The notes beneath the pieces are model-generated. The model was not told the DNA's origin, searched no databases, and saw only the letters and a program-made list of their open reading frames with translations. From contig JAAYAY010000230.1 in NCBI GenBank assembly GCA_012719125.1, positions 1-52,069 of the forward strand: a stretch of DNA of 52,069 nucleotides. The letters run 5' to 3'. How positions within the stretch are numbered: the stretch's first letter is position 1; the number at the start of each line of letters is the position of its first letter. Shown in pieces: positions 1 to 10,499 of the stretch. The position numbers were made by a program, and so were the translations under genes. Source of the DNA: Planctomycetaceae bacterium. GTDB lineage: Bacteria > Planctomycetota > Planctomycetia > Pirellulales > Thermoguttaceae.

Positions 1-14
1 CAAAGTTCAACGCC

Positions 15-116
15 CGATCTATCCGGCTGACGGCCAAAACGTTCTCCCAACCGTATCGTTTCCGTTCCCCTACAGGCCTTCAACGCTACCTGAAGGACTG
101 TCAGCCGGATAGATCG
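15..116. repeat. 17-bp perfect inverted repeat pair
   Basis: Positions 15-31 (CGATCTATCCGGCTGAC) and 100-116 are exact reverse complements, 68 bases apart. The pair lies directly upstream of the broken PIN gene. It could be the end remnant of a small mobile element or a long hairpin. No gene is seen between the arms. Confidence 0.7.
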
Positions 117-147
117 CAATTCGTTTTCTGTGCGGCAGAGACATTTC

Positions 148-309
148 ATGGCCACTATCTACATCGAGACAACGATTATCGGTTATCTGACGGCCAGATC
201 GGCGAATGACATCATCTTCTTGGCTCGCCAAAAACTCACTCGGCGTTGGTGGGAAGGACGCCGATCGGAATACGATTTGTACGTGAGCCAGTTTGTTCTC
301 GAACGATGA
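148..309 (+). pseudogene. N-terminal remnant of a PIN-domain toxin
   Basis: This 53-codon frame starts MATIYIETTIIGYLTARSAN and ends SQFVLER. It matches the first third of PIN-family ribonuclease toxins, in which the YIETTI strand carries the first acidic metal ligand and WWEGRR...YELYVSQ follows. The family is usually 140-170 residues, so the central and C-terminal parts with the other acidic residues (D/E and the TWN..H segment) are missing. The reading frame stops at a TGA that overlaps the ATG of the next gene (ATGA at 306-309), as if an internal deletion had joined the toxin start to the partner gene. A functional nuclease is not expected. Confidence 0.6.
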
Positions 310-521
310 ACGAGCCAATCTATAACGACCCGGTGGTCGCCGAAATACACAGTATCCGCCAGGCTCTGCTTGACAAATGCGGTGGCAAAATAGAGGAATA
401 CCGTAGGCGTACTCGCAACCGCCAGGTGGCATCCGATCACCGGATCGTTACGTCGCCGTTCAAGAAACGCCTAGAACAGTCGGATGCGCGCGAGGACGCA
501 AACGTCCTGCAGAATGGATAG
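306..521 (+). CDS. Small PIN-associated partner protein (putative antitoxin)
   Basis: A 71-residue protein beginning MNEPIYNDPVVAEIHSIRQA. The pattern DPVV-EIH-IR...CGGKIEEYRRRTRNRQVASDH resembles the small proteins found beside PIN toxins, in which an N-terminal DP[IV]V-E[IV]-R segment is followed by a helical, basic region. The ATG at 306 was chosen over an earlier in-frame start because it overlaps the stop of the PIN remnant and begins the conserved part. If it is an antitoxin its toxin is broken, so it may be an orphan. The assignment rests on pattern similarity only. Confidence 0.5.
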   Translation: MNEPIYNDPVVAEIHSIRQALLDKCGGKIEEYRRRTRNRQVASDHRIVTSPFKKRLEQSDAREDANVLQNG

Positions 522-570
522 TCTGCTGCACGCCGCGTGATCCGTGTCGTTCGTCCCACTGACCCCCAAG

Positions 571-620
571 AAACGAACCCGGCGCCGAGCGGCGGTCCGC
601 ACCGCCAGGCGCCGGGTTTC
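571..620 (-). terminator. Rho-independent terminator of glnA
   Basis: The 11-bp arms 576-586 and 608-618 (AACCCGGCGCC and its complement) enclose a second stem GGCGGT/ACCGCC at 591-596 and 601-606. Read on the minus strand the hairpin is followed by a T-rich stretch (TTCGTTTCTT). It lies about 80 bases past the glnA stop. It could also act for the plus-strand gene ending at 521. Confidence 0.65.
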
Positions 621-695
621 TCTGAAGGAAGGGCAGTGTGATCGCGTGGGAGAGAGATGCCACCACTGCCCAGGGGGATAGGTCACTCGGCTGCC

Positions 696-2108
<1,413 letters not shown>

Positions 2109-2851
2109 AGGCTACTCCTTCCTGCAAAAAAAGTGAAAACTGGACGACCGGACATCAGATGCTTGAGCCCTCCGCAAGCCGGTCGCCTTGGCTCCGGAAT
2201 CTCACCCCCGTCTTGGGGAAACCATACGCCACACCATTTCCTATCGTGCATCGCCGAAGCGAACTGCCTTTACTTGCTGGCGGAATTCGCGAACGGCATA
2301 CCATCCCCGCTTCCCTGAATGCAGGCAGTCGATCCAAATGGTTTCTGTAAAACGACTTATGCGAGGTAGTTGGACGTCAGAAGAATACGCAATCCTGCCG
2401 TAGCTGCTCAAATCTCAGGCAAAGAATGCTCCAAAACACGGCAGGGGCGCGTAAGTCCTTTCATAATCACGCAATTCTGCCGCCCCAGATTATGCACGAA
2501 CGTCACATGCGACCCGCACGTCGTTCCCGCTACCCCTTCCGTCATTCCCGCGCAGGCGGGAATCCAGAAACAACATCACGTGCGATTCTTGGGCTGGATT
2601 CCCGCCTACGCGGGAATGACGTGGTGTGGCAGGACTACCGCGAGGTGCACGGAGAGTCAGCGCGGATGGACGCTTTTCAAGAGAGCGCAGGTGCCCACAC
2701 GAGTCAATGCATCCGAGGGGGTACCTTTGTCCGCTTAGGATCGCCGTGGAAATGACTGTCACAGGATAGACTGGCAACATGCCTTGGACAGGTTGCAGGA
2801 ACTGCAAACCTATCCTACCGTGCGACACTCAACCCTCGAACGATGCTTACC
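2109..2851. other. Intergenic region, no gene seen
   Basis: This 743-base gap upstream of glnA and downstream of the MMPL gene has no convincing reading frame. It holds the inverted repeat at 2541-2620. No clear sigma-54 or sigma-70 promoter for glnA could be picked out by eye. Confidence 0.5.
2541..2620. repeat. REP-like inverted repeat (GTCATTCCCGCG type)
   Basis: Arms 2541-2567 and 2594-2620 read GTCATTCCCGC..GGCGGGAATCCAG and its reverse complement, matching at 26 of 27 positions with a 26-base loop. Each arm is itself partly palindromic (CCCGC..GCGGG). Repeats beginning GTCATTCCCGC are scattered in many unrelated bacterial genomes as small non-coding elements. It sits in the glnA upstream gap. 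Confidence 0.8.
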
Positions 2852-5305
2852 TCAGTGGAAGATCGAGGCGACGTCAATGTTCCGGCTCCTCGGCTCCGTG
2901 CCGTGGGCATCCTGCTCTTCGGGTTGGCCGTCTTTGCCGCTCGCCCCTCCGCGATGCCAGAGCACCAGGGCCGCCGGGACCACCACCGTGCGGATGACGA
3001 ACGTATCGAGCAGGATTCCCAGAGACAGGGCGAACCCCAGTTCATACATGGCGAGCAGCGTTCCCGTAGCCATCGAGGCAAAAGTCCCGGCCATGATTAC
3101 GCCGCAACTGGTAATGATTCCCCCGGTTCGGATCAAGGCGACACGCACGCCTTCGGTTGGACCGTGAATCTTCTGCTCCTCGAAAATGCGAGTCGTCAGA
3201 TAGACGTTGTAGTCCTGCCCCACGGCAATCAGGATGACGAACAGGAACATGGGCACCTTCCAGTCGAGTCCGTGGTAGGCGTCGCCGTAAATCCACTGGA
3301 AGAAGGCCTCGGTCACTCCGATGGTCACGAAATAGCCGAGCAATACCGACAGGATCAAGTAGACGCAGACCCAGGGCCGTTTGAGGATCACGATCAATAC
3401 CGCCAGGACCGCGATCGGGACGAGCCGTTTGATCAGGATCAGGTCGCCGGCCGTCACCGCTCGAAGATCGCGGATGCCGGCCGTCGTGCCCACGTAATAG
3501 AACGACGCTTCGTGCCAAGGCGATTGGGGGTCCTGGGTCATGGCGAAGAGATAATCCCCCACGTCGTCGAGCAAGTGGATGCTCTCGATCGAGAACGGAT
3601 CGTGGTCGAAGACAAGGTCGAAGCGAGTGACTTTTCCCTCGTACTGCGGCGACTGGGCCAGGTAGGTGCTTTGCGTCTTGTCGTGGCGGCGGATGAGCGT
3701 GTCTTTGATGGACCCGAAGATCCCCGTCTTCTGCCGGTCGCCAAGCGGCGCCGTCAGGCATCGCACCGTACTGATCGGCGGTCTTGCATCGGACGGGTAT
3801 CTGCTCGGTCTGAACTGCCCGAGTTGTTCGGCCAGAGGTTGAATCCGTTGCCACAGTCCGTCGTCGGTATCGAGCCCTCCCTTGGGATCGTAGGCCAGCA
3901 CGGTAACCGGCCCGATCTCGCCACCCGGGAAATACCGCCGAAGCAACTCCGTTCCCCTCACGCTGGGCCGTTCCGACTGCAGCTCGCTCAGCAGGTCGTA
4001 AGTCTGCTCCGTTCGAAGTCCCAGCACGGCCAGCGGGAGCAGCAGCGCCAGGCTCCCCACCAGAATCCACCCCGGATGGGCGAGAATTCGTCCGCCGATC
4101 CACTCCCAGAACCGAGTTGTCAGGCCCCAACCGCCGCTCGATGCCGCCGCTTCATCGCGCGGTTCCCGATGGTTTCGGCGGCCAACGCCCCACGGCCAGA
4201 ATACCGCGCTTCCCGCGGCTCGAAGCATGGCAGGGGCAAGTGTCATCGAGGCAATCAACGCCACCACCAGGCAGAGGGCAATTGCCGGACCGCTGTTCCG
4301 GAACTTGCCGAACGAACAGAAGATCATCATGCCCAACCCGAGAATCGTCGTCAGAGCGCTCGCAACCAAGGCGTCCCCGACCCTCGCCAGCGCCCGCCGG
4401 ATCGCCGACTCCGGACCGACGCCGCGCTGCAACTCCTCTCGGTAACGGGCGATCAGGAACAGGCAGTAGTCGGTGCCGGCCCCGAACAGGATGACGACGA
4501 CGAAGATTCGCGTCGTCTTGAAGATCTTGAAGTCGATCCCCGCGTCGGCACTTGCCTGCGCCGCCCAGGCCACCAGGCCCATCGCTACGGCCGCCGACAC
4601 GCCGATGGTGACGAGCGGCACGACCACCAGCCCGGGCGCCCGGTATACGCACAGAAGGATCAACAACACCAACGCGATCGTCGTCCATTCCGTGTTCCGA
4701 ATGCTCTCCTCCGCGGCCCACAGCATGTCGGAGCCGATCGCGGCAGAACCCGTCAGTCCCAGTTGTAGGCCCGCGGGAAACTGCGGATTTGCCCGCACGC
4801 CGTTTAGCGTCTCTTCGACTTCGTTCAGCAACCGCATGTTGTCGATGGCCATGAACTCGTTGCGGAGTTGAAGCAGAATCAGCAGAGCTTGTCCGCTCTC
4901 AGCCGGTTTGCTGACGAGCTTCTGCCCCACAGCTTCGGTTCGATGGCTCAACAGGCCCACCACCGGTCCGTCCGCCGATTCCTTCGGCGTGAAGTGGGCC
5001 ACCAGATGGTCGGCAACACCGAAATCGGCGGGGGTCAGCGGTTCGCCTTCTCTGGCCACCACCAAGACGATCTGGCTCTTCGACAGAGTCTCCGGAAATG
5101 CCGATGCCAGCAATCGCTCGCCCTGCGAACTGGGCATTTCCCGGGGAAGATAGGCGAAATCGCCGTCGTGGGTAACGTCGTCCCAACGCGGTGTGCCCAC
5201 GCGCACGGCGACCACCGCACACACCCAGAGGGCCAGCACGATCATCCACCAGCGGGATATGGCGAAGCCAAGGCGTGAGAACATCGCGTCGGAGAGTCCT
5301 TCCAA
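2852..5305 (-). CDS. MMPL/RND-family membrane transporter
   Basis: An 817-residue polytopic inner-membrane protein of the MMPL branch of the RND superfamily, whose members export lipids or other hydrophobic molecules using the proton gradient. An N-terminal membrane segment (WWMIVLALWVCAVVAVRV) is followed by a periplasmic loop with DFAYLPREMPSSQG. There are two repeated transmembrane bundles separated by a second large loop near 400-600. The proton-relay type motifs GAGTDYCLFLIARYREEL (near residue 275) and AVGQDYNVYLTTRIFEE (near 697) occupy equivalent places in the two halves. The substrate is unknown. The gene stands alone, with no membrane-fusion or outer-membrane partner next to it. Confidence 0.9.
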   Translation of the reverse strand: MEGLSDAMFSRLGFAISRWWMIVLALWVCAVVAVRVGTPRWDDVTHDGDFAYLPREMPSSQGERLLASAFPETLSKSQIVLVVAREGEPLTPADFGVADHLVAHFTPKESADGPVVGLLSHRTEAVGQKLVSKPAESGQALLILLQLRNEFMAIDNMRLLNEVEETLNGVRANPQFPAGLQLGLTGSAAIGSDMLWAAEESIRNTEWTTIALVLLILLCVYRAPGLVVVPLVTIGVSAAVAMGLVAWAAQASADAGIDFKIFKTTRIFVVVILFGAGTDYCLFLIARYREELQRGVGPESAIRRALARVGDALVASALTTILGLGMMIFCSFGKFRNSGPAIALCLVVALIASMTLAPAMLRAAGSAVFWPWGVGRRNHREPRDEAAASSGGWGLTTRFWEWIGGRILAHPGWILVGSLALLLPLAVLGLRTEQTYDLLSELQSERPSVRGTELLRRYFPGGEIGPVTVLAYDPKGGLDTDDGLWQRIQPLAEQLGQFRPSRYPSDARPPISTVRCLTAPLGDRQKTGIFGSIKDTLIRRHDKTQSTYLAQSPQYEGKVTRFDLVFDHDPFSIESIHLLDDVGDYLFAMTQDPQSPWHEASFYYVGTTAGIRDLRAVTAGDLILIKRLVPIAVLAVLIVILKRPWVCVYLILSVLLGYFVTIGVTEAFFQWIYGDAYHGLDWKVPMFLFVILIAVGQDYNVYLTTRIFEEQKIHGPTEGVRVALIRTGGIITSCGVIMAGTFASMATGTLLAMYELGFALSLGILLDTFVIRTVVVPAALVLWHRGGASGKDGQPEEQDAHGTEPRSRNIDVASIFH

Positions 5306-5590
5306 GCACAGATCGCGGCACCGGCCTGTTCAAGGAAGGAGCCATCACTGCCATGATTTCGCAGCGATACCACCAGACCAACAGCCTGATAGAGCAGGCC
5401 GCGACCGCAACTCTTTCATCGTAGCAGATCGATGATGCGGCTCAAGTGCCGGAAAAAGCTGCCACCATCCGGGCGCGTCTCACATGACGGTTCTGCGTGC
5501 CGGTAGAGTCAGCCTAATCGTCAAGAATTGACCGAAGGGGCGGGGCGGCGATTGCCGAACCGCTCCGGACGGACGCTGTTTGCGCGTGCG

Positions 5591-7246
5591 TCAACGAGAT
5601 CCTGACTGCAGTTGGGCCACGGAATGACGTGCAACCTGGATCGCCGCCTCGAAACACTCATCCTGCTCTGGTTGGACGACCGACTCGTCTCCCTCCGCGA
5701 CCCGAGCCACGCGGTGAATCGTGAGTGCCGGGTCCGGTTCCACGCCGACGAGACTGTAGGGATACCCTAGAGGCGAGTAGAACCGCGCGGTCGTCAGTCT
5801 CACTCCGGCCTCCGAGGAACTCAGCGGGAAGATGCCCTGGACGGAGCCCTTGCCGTAGCTTCGGGTGCCCATGATGGTTCCGCGGTGATGGTCGCGAATC
5901 GCGCCCGCGAAAATCTCCGCGGCGCTGGCACTGTTCTCGTCGATCAGCACGATCAACGGTACGGACCATGTGCCCACGGCGTGGGCCGAGTAACTGAGAT
6001 CCTCCTGCGGCGTTCGGCCTCGCGTGGTCACGATGACGCCCTGCTCGACGAACTTGTCCACCACTTCAACGGCCGTGATCAGCAGGCCTCCCGGGTTGCC
6101 GCGCAAATCCATGATCAGGCTTCGCATCCCGGCTCGATGCAACTCCCAGAGTGCCGCATCCAGATCCCGGGCCGTCGTCTTCTGGAAACAGACCAGCTTG
6201 AGGTATCCGATGCCGTAGGTCGAGTCGACGATCCGGGCGCCGTCGATACTCGGCACCTCGACCCGCTCCCGGCACACGGAAACGTTGCGAGTCTGGCCGC
6301 CGGCAGAGACCACGACGAGTCTCGCAATGCTCCCAGCCGCACCCTGCAGCAGACTGGCCGCTTTGTCGGTGGCCAGGTCGCCCGTCGGTTGGCCGTCGAC
6401 GACCACAATCTGATCGCCGCCGTGCAACCCGGCCCGTTCGGCCGGACTGCCGGGAATCACCCGGACGATCGACAGAGCCCCTTCCTTGGCCTTGATTTCG
6501 ATCCCCAGACCGACGAAGTTCCCTTCGATCTGCGAGTAGACGTCGTTCAATTGATCGGGAGTCAGGTAGGTCGAATACGTATCGAGCGAATTGGTTGCAC
6601 CGCACATGCACTCGAGCACCACGGCCACCGGCTCCGCGCCGATCTTTTCCCGCGACAGATTTGCGATTCGCGACACCGCATCAATCGCCGCCTCGCGAGA
6701 CTGAACCATCTCCGTCGCCATCATTCGCCGAACGGAGTAGCGGAATTCGTCGATCCGGGCGTTGTCAACGGCAGGGAGATTGCGATCCCGGAACATTTCT
6801 TCCGACAACGCCGCTTCGAGCCCGTTGACGCCCTCAACCACCAGCGATTTCCAGTTCGGAGCCTCGACGTAATGGGTTTGGATCTTGCGGAGAACCTCCG
6901 AGTAAAGGCTCACGGCCTCGTCCATCGACATCCGCTCGAGCATGCGGTCGTAGCTCTGGTCGCCGCACCGTCGCACCACGTCGTAGTGCAGCCGCGAGTA
7001 GTCGAGCCGCCGCCGGAAGGTCTCATTCGACGGGAATCTCCGCAGCGCCGACTCATAGTGGGTAAGAGCTTCCGCCCAGCGCCTCTCTAATTCCAACTCG
7101 CGCCCGCATCGAAGCAGCTCGCCCACCTCGGCCGACTGCTCTTTGATCTGAATCGTGGTCTGCGCGCGAACCGACGGTGCGACGGCGAGACTGAATGCGG
7201 CTGCCGTCAGCCACAACAAACCGGCATAGAGAAGCTTTCGTCGCAT
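5591..7246 (-). CDS. S41-family periplasmic protease with PDZ domain
   Basis: A carboxyl-terminal processing protease, 551 residues. A signal peptide (MRRKLLYAGLLWLTAAAFSL, cleaved near VRA-QT) is followed by a helical region resembling a TPR (ERRWAEALTHYESALRRFPSN). A PDZ domain at about 243-330 contains VGLGIEI and GSPAERAGLHGGDQI. The S41 catalytic domain has DLRGNPGG, the catalytic serine in ENSASAAEIFAGA (near 440) and the lysine in SYGKGSVQ (near 463), so the Ser-Lys dyad is intact. The ATG at 7246 has GGAAGGG just upstream; an in-frame ATG at 7258 is possible. It differs in domain order from the second S41 protease at 35.5 kb. Confidence 0.92.
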   Translation of the reverse strand: MRRKLLYAGLLWLTAAAFSLAVAPSVRAQTTIQIKEQSAEVGELLRCGRELELERRWAEALTHYESALRRFPSNETFRRRLDYSRLHYDVVRRCGDQSYDRMLERMSMDEAVSLYSEVLRKIQTHYVEAPNWKSLVVEGVNGLEAALSEEMFRDRNLPAVDNARIDEFRYSVRRMMATEMVQSREAAIDAVSRIANLSREKIGAEPVAVVLECMCGATNSLDTYSTYLTPDQLNDVYSQIEGNFVGLGIEIKAKEGALSIVRVIPGSPAERAGLHGGDQIVVVDGQPTGDLATDKAASLLQGAAGSIARLVVVSAGGQTRNVSVCRERVEVPSIDGARIVDSTYGIGYLKLVCFQKTTARDLDAALWELHRAGMRSLIMDLRGNPGGLLITAVEVVDKFVEQGVIVTTRGRTPQEDLSYSAHAVGTWSVPLIVLIDENSASAAEIFAGAIRDHHRGTIMGTRSYGKGSVQGIFPLSSSEAGVRLTTARFYSPLGYPYSLVGVEPDPALTIHRVARVAEGDESVVQPEQDECFEAAIQVARHSVAQLQSGSR

Positions 7247-7811
7247 AGTCCCTTCCATTGCGGGTCGTTGCTTCGCGAATCCTTGGGGCCGTACACGCTT
7301 GGGACAATCGAGTCGGATCATTCCTTTCCTCTCAGGCCCGCCGACACAAGCTCTCTCGCTCGCCGCTCCGCCTTGCCTTTTCGTCCACGCGGGACGGCGC
7401 AACGCCGGGTGTGGAAAGCAAGAAAAACCTTCGGCCAGTGAGAATATAGGACACGTTTTCGACCCGGTCAAACGGCCGGTTTTTTTTGCTGCCGTCCCAT
7501 CTGCAATAATCCGTACACACCTACTACCCCCCGACGCATTGCACCGCCGACAACCGCGGGCGCGGAGAAATCGTGTCGCGATGATCGCGAGGCTCATTGC
7601 ACCTGATCCGGCTTGTGCCGGTCATGCCGGGGTCCCCGCATAACCCGCACGATGCGAATCAGCCCTTCAGGCAGATCTCCCACCACAAATCGGGTGGCAG
7701 CCGTACACCTCCGGTCGCCCTGACAGTAGAATGCGACTTTCGTCCCACACGCGGCATGGCCGGCCATCGTCGGGCCCAGCTGCCCTGCTCGCAGACCGGA
7801 GCATCGGATCC
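7247..7811. other. Divergent intergenic region
   Basis: This 565-base stretch separates the S41 protease (minus) from mntP (plus). It holds the minus-strand promoter at 7443-7471. No yybP-ykoY (manganese) riboswitch signature was recognised before mntP, and no gene is convincing. Confidence 0.45.
7443..7471 (-). promoter_or_regulatory. Sigma-70 type promoter for the S41 protease gene
   Basis: On the minus strand TTGACC (7466-7471) and TATATT (7443-7448) are separated by exactly 17 bases. This predicts an untranslated leader of about 190 bases before the ATG at 7246. It is a by-eye match to the consensus and has no other support. Confidence 0.55.
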
Positions 7812-8375
7812 TTGAACTGGCTCAATCTCGTTGGCATCTCTGTCGGCCTTGCCATGGATGCCTTCGCCGTTTCGCTCGCGGTTGGGCTCGTCCTGGCGAA
7901 AGTCACCCCCAGGCACGCCTTCCGCATGGCCTTCCACTTCGGACTGTTCCAGTTCCTCATGCCCATCCTCGGCTGGTTGCTTGGCCGCGACACGGCGGCG
8001 ATCGTGGCCGCATTCGACCATTGGCTGGTCTTCGGATTGCTCGGTTTCGTCGGCGGCAAGATGCTTTGCGAGGCCGGCGAGCGCCGAGAGTTCGATCCGG
8101 CCAAGGATCCGACTCGAGGCCTCAGCCTGGTAACCTTGTCGATCGCCACGAGCCTCGATGCCCTGGCCATTGGGTTGAGCATGGCCTTCATCGGCGTCTC
8201 TGTCTGGTTTCCCAGCGTGCTCATCGGTCTGGTGGCTTGTGCGCTGAGCGCCGTGGGCATCGTTCTGGGCAGCCGGATCGGGCCACGCTGGGGGCCATGG
8301 GCCGAACGGCTGGGCGGTGCGGTGCTTATTCTGATTGGTCTGAAGATCCTTGTTTCCCATCTTGCGGCGTCGTAG
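7812..8375 (+). CDS. mntP: Manganese efflux pump MntP
   Basis: A 187-residue inner-membrane protein that exports excess Mn2+. The length matches E. coli MntP (188). It has six predicted membrane helices in two repeated halves, each carrying the hallmark acidic motif: GLAMDAFAVSLAVG near residue 16 and ATSLDALAIGLSM near 115. The TTG at 7812 was chosen because the conserved part starts there (LNWLNLVGISVG) and GGAG lies upstream; an upstream ATG at 7731 would add 27 residues with no family likeness. The gene is alone on its strand. Confidence 0.92.
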   Translation: MNWLNLVGISVGLAMDAFAVSLAVGLVLAKVTPRHAFRMAFHFGLFQFLMPILGWLLGRDTAAIVAAFDHWLVFGLLGFVGGKMLCEAGERREFDPAKDPTRGLSLVTLSIATSLDALAIGLSMAFIGVSVWFPSVLIGLVACALSAVGIVLGSRIGPRWGPWAERLGGAVLILIGLKILVSHLAAS

Positions 8376-8511
8376 GTCGAGCGCGGTTGGCGAGCCTGTT
8401 TGGCGAGACTTCGCCCACGGGACGCATGCGCCCGGCCGAAGTGGAAAGGGACAGGCGGAAGGTCCTGCTCGTCTTCTGCGACGAAGAACTCCACCCTTTC
8501 TTGAACGAATC

Positions 8512-9597
8512 TCAGCTTTCTTTTGTTCGCAGCGTGTGAAACCGCCGCGCCAACGCACAGTCGTCGGCTAGCAGTTCGTCCAGCTTCGCCTTGATCTGGC
8601 TGTTGTCGCCCGGCTGGTAGCCCGCCAGTCGCTGGCGGTAGTCCGGCAGACGATAGAGAAAATCGCCGATCGACTGGCCGTCCACTTCGGTAACGTTCTT
8701 CCCGTACCCCTCCTGGGCAAGTTGGAACGCGTTCAACTCCTGCTCGAACTGGCCCTGCATCGGCATGGCCAGATACGGCTTGCGCAGGCAAAGGGCTTCG
8801 CTGATCAGCGTGAATCCGGCCGTTGCGATCCCGGCTTTGGCCGAGGCCAGATCGTCCAGGAATCCGTCACGGCTGAAGGGCCGAAACGTCAGCGGACCGT
8901 CCTGTTCCGACCGATTGTATCCATAGACCCGAAACGACTCGCGCCGGAATTTCCGCAGCTCGTCAAGGCACGAGTCGAACCCGCTGGTCATGTAAACGAG
9001 AATGTGCTCACCGTCCGACGGCCTCTTCTCCAGAACGGCTTGCCGCAGAATCGGCGGAAACAGGAACGTCCGTTCGTTCTTCGTCTCGCCGAAACAGAAG
9101 ACCGTCACCAGCGAAACATCGGGCCGCGGTACCATGGCGCGGATAATCGTCTTCGTCGCCTGGGCATCCATCTTCGAATGAGGCGGTTTCTCGTACCTCA
9201 CATAGCGCATCCGATGCTGGTTGTCGATGGTGACGAGCGGCAGGTCGTAGTGGTTGGCCAGATAGGCCGTCATCGGCTCGAAATCGGTAATCACACAGTC
9301 GGGCTGAAACTCCTTGAACACCTCGTGCCGAAGTCGCTGAAGGCTGCGGTACCCCTCCGGCAACCGCTTGATGTTCTCCGTAAACGTCTTGACGATCGAG
9401 ACCTTGTTGTCTTCGCTGGCAATGCACAACCCCTCCGTCTCGAAGACGTCGAAGTCCTCCTTCAGGTTCTTGTATCCCCGATCGTAACTGACCAGCTTCA
9501 GTGCGTGACCCTGCTCGCGGAGATGACTCGCCATCTCCCGAGCACGAGACGAATGCCCCGAACCTTCACCCGAGACGCCGTACACGATTCTGGCCAT
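8512..9597 (-). CDS. MJ1255/VC2487-family glycosyltransferase
   Basis: A 361-residue GT-B fold protein of the MurG-like group. The N-terminal glycine-rich loop GVSGEGSGHSSRAREMA is typical of the MJ1255/VC2487 family. The C-terminal half has GIATAGFTLISEALCLRKPYL, matching the nucleotide-sugar binding segment of glycosyltransferase family 28 (G-aT-SGf-t-sEaL-l-kP). Family members transfer a sugar from a UDP donor, but the acceptor is not known for this group. No neighbouring glycan genes help define a pathway. Confidence 0.8.
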   Translation of the reverse strand: MARIVYGVSGEGSGHSSRAREMASHLREQGHALKLVSYDRGYKNLKEDFDVFETEGLCIASEDNKVSIVKTFTENIKRLPEGYRSLQRLRHEVFKEFQPDCVITDFEPMTAYLANHYDLPLVTIDNQHRMRYVRYEKPPHSKMDAQATKTIIRAMVPRPDVSLVTVFCFGETKNERTFLFPPILRQAVLEKRPSDGEHILVYMTSGFDSCLDELRKFRRESFRVYGYNRSEQDGPLTFRPFSRDGFLDDLASAKAGIATAGFTLISEALCLRKPYLAMPMQGQFEQELNAFQLAQEGYGKNVTEVDGQSIGDFLYRLPDYRQRLAGYQPGDNSQIKAKLDELLADDCALARRFHTLRTKES

Positions 9598-9773
9598 GCT
9601 GCTGTTCTCGCTGATTTCCTGTGATAGACGGTCTTCCCGATCGGCGATTGTGGCAGATTGGGCGGGAATAGCAATCCCTCACTTGACCGCGTTGCCGCTC
9701 AAGACTTGCCGTTGCCGATCAGCGGCCTTCGTTAACGTCTGCACTGCAAATACTCAGAGCTGGCCGTCACACT

Positions 9774-10238
9774 TCAGAATATGCGGTGTCCCAGACGCTC
9801 GCCCGATCGGCGGTCGAACACTTCGATGTAGGCCATTTGGCCTTCGTGGCCGCGAAGGATCACGTCTTATTCGCTCACGGAGATCCCAACCGTGTTTCTC
9901 ATGGCGGTTCTCTCCACACCGCTGCCTTGAAGATCCTGACGCCGCGTCAAATGGATTTCACAGTCTCCGTCAGACTGTTCCAGGGAATACTGGAGCGTGC
10001 TCTTTCGCCGTTCGAACTCATAGTCCACTGACTCGATGAGTTTCTGCCAGGACGCACGGCTTCTGAAGAAGGAAGGTGAGGGTTCTGCGGCAACCTGCAC
10101 CTGCTCCTCCCGAGCCTGGCGACCCGAGTCCCGACACGATCCAGCCACGGCCATCGAGAGCAGCGCGAACACCATCCACGTCGAAATCGTCACCAAGTGA
10201 GCTGTCGCCCGATTCTCACGCGAACAATTCACCCACAT
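9774..10238 (-). pseudogene. Putative lipoprotein gene interrupted by an in-frame TAA
   Basis: From the ATG at 10238 (GGGAGG eight bases upstream) a 123-residue frame runs to a TAA at 9867-9869. The N-terminal part has a hydrophobic stretch with a possible lipobox (LLSMAVAGSC). Directly after the TAA, in the same frame, 30 more codons read DVILRGHEGQMAYIEVFDRR and then SGERLGHRIF before a TGA at 9774-9776. That tail has the composition of real protein, so the TAA looks like a nonsense change, a sequencing error, or simply the true end followed by chance coding-like sequence. No family is recognised. Confidence 0.45.
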
Positions 10239-10499
10239 GGGAATGTCCTCCCAACTCGGGCGCACATGCCGAGAACCGCGTTCCCGAAGAGCCAGTCCAG
10301 ATATCCTTCTCTTAGGGTAGCAGAATGTGCGCGATGTGCCCCTTTTTTGTGCCATAGCACCTTGCCTGGCCAATTACCGCCAGCCATCGTTGACAGGGCA
10401 ATCCTCCATGGGATACCGTGTCTTATTGGCGGAGTTCGATCCGCCACCCGCAAATCATCCCCCCGAACGCATTTCCACCCCCGCCACCGAGGAGCCCCT

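Noticed and set aside
2843-4768. 641-codon open frame on the plus strand
   Set aside because: It is antisense to the MMPL gene and rich in Arg, His, Asp and Gln, the usual shadow of a G+C-rich gene; it has no domain likeness.
7599-7811. Possible manganese riboswitch before mntP
   Set aside because: The conserved loops of the yybP-ykoY family could not be found by eye; a covariance search would settle it.
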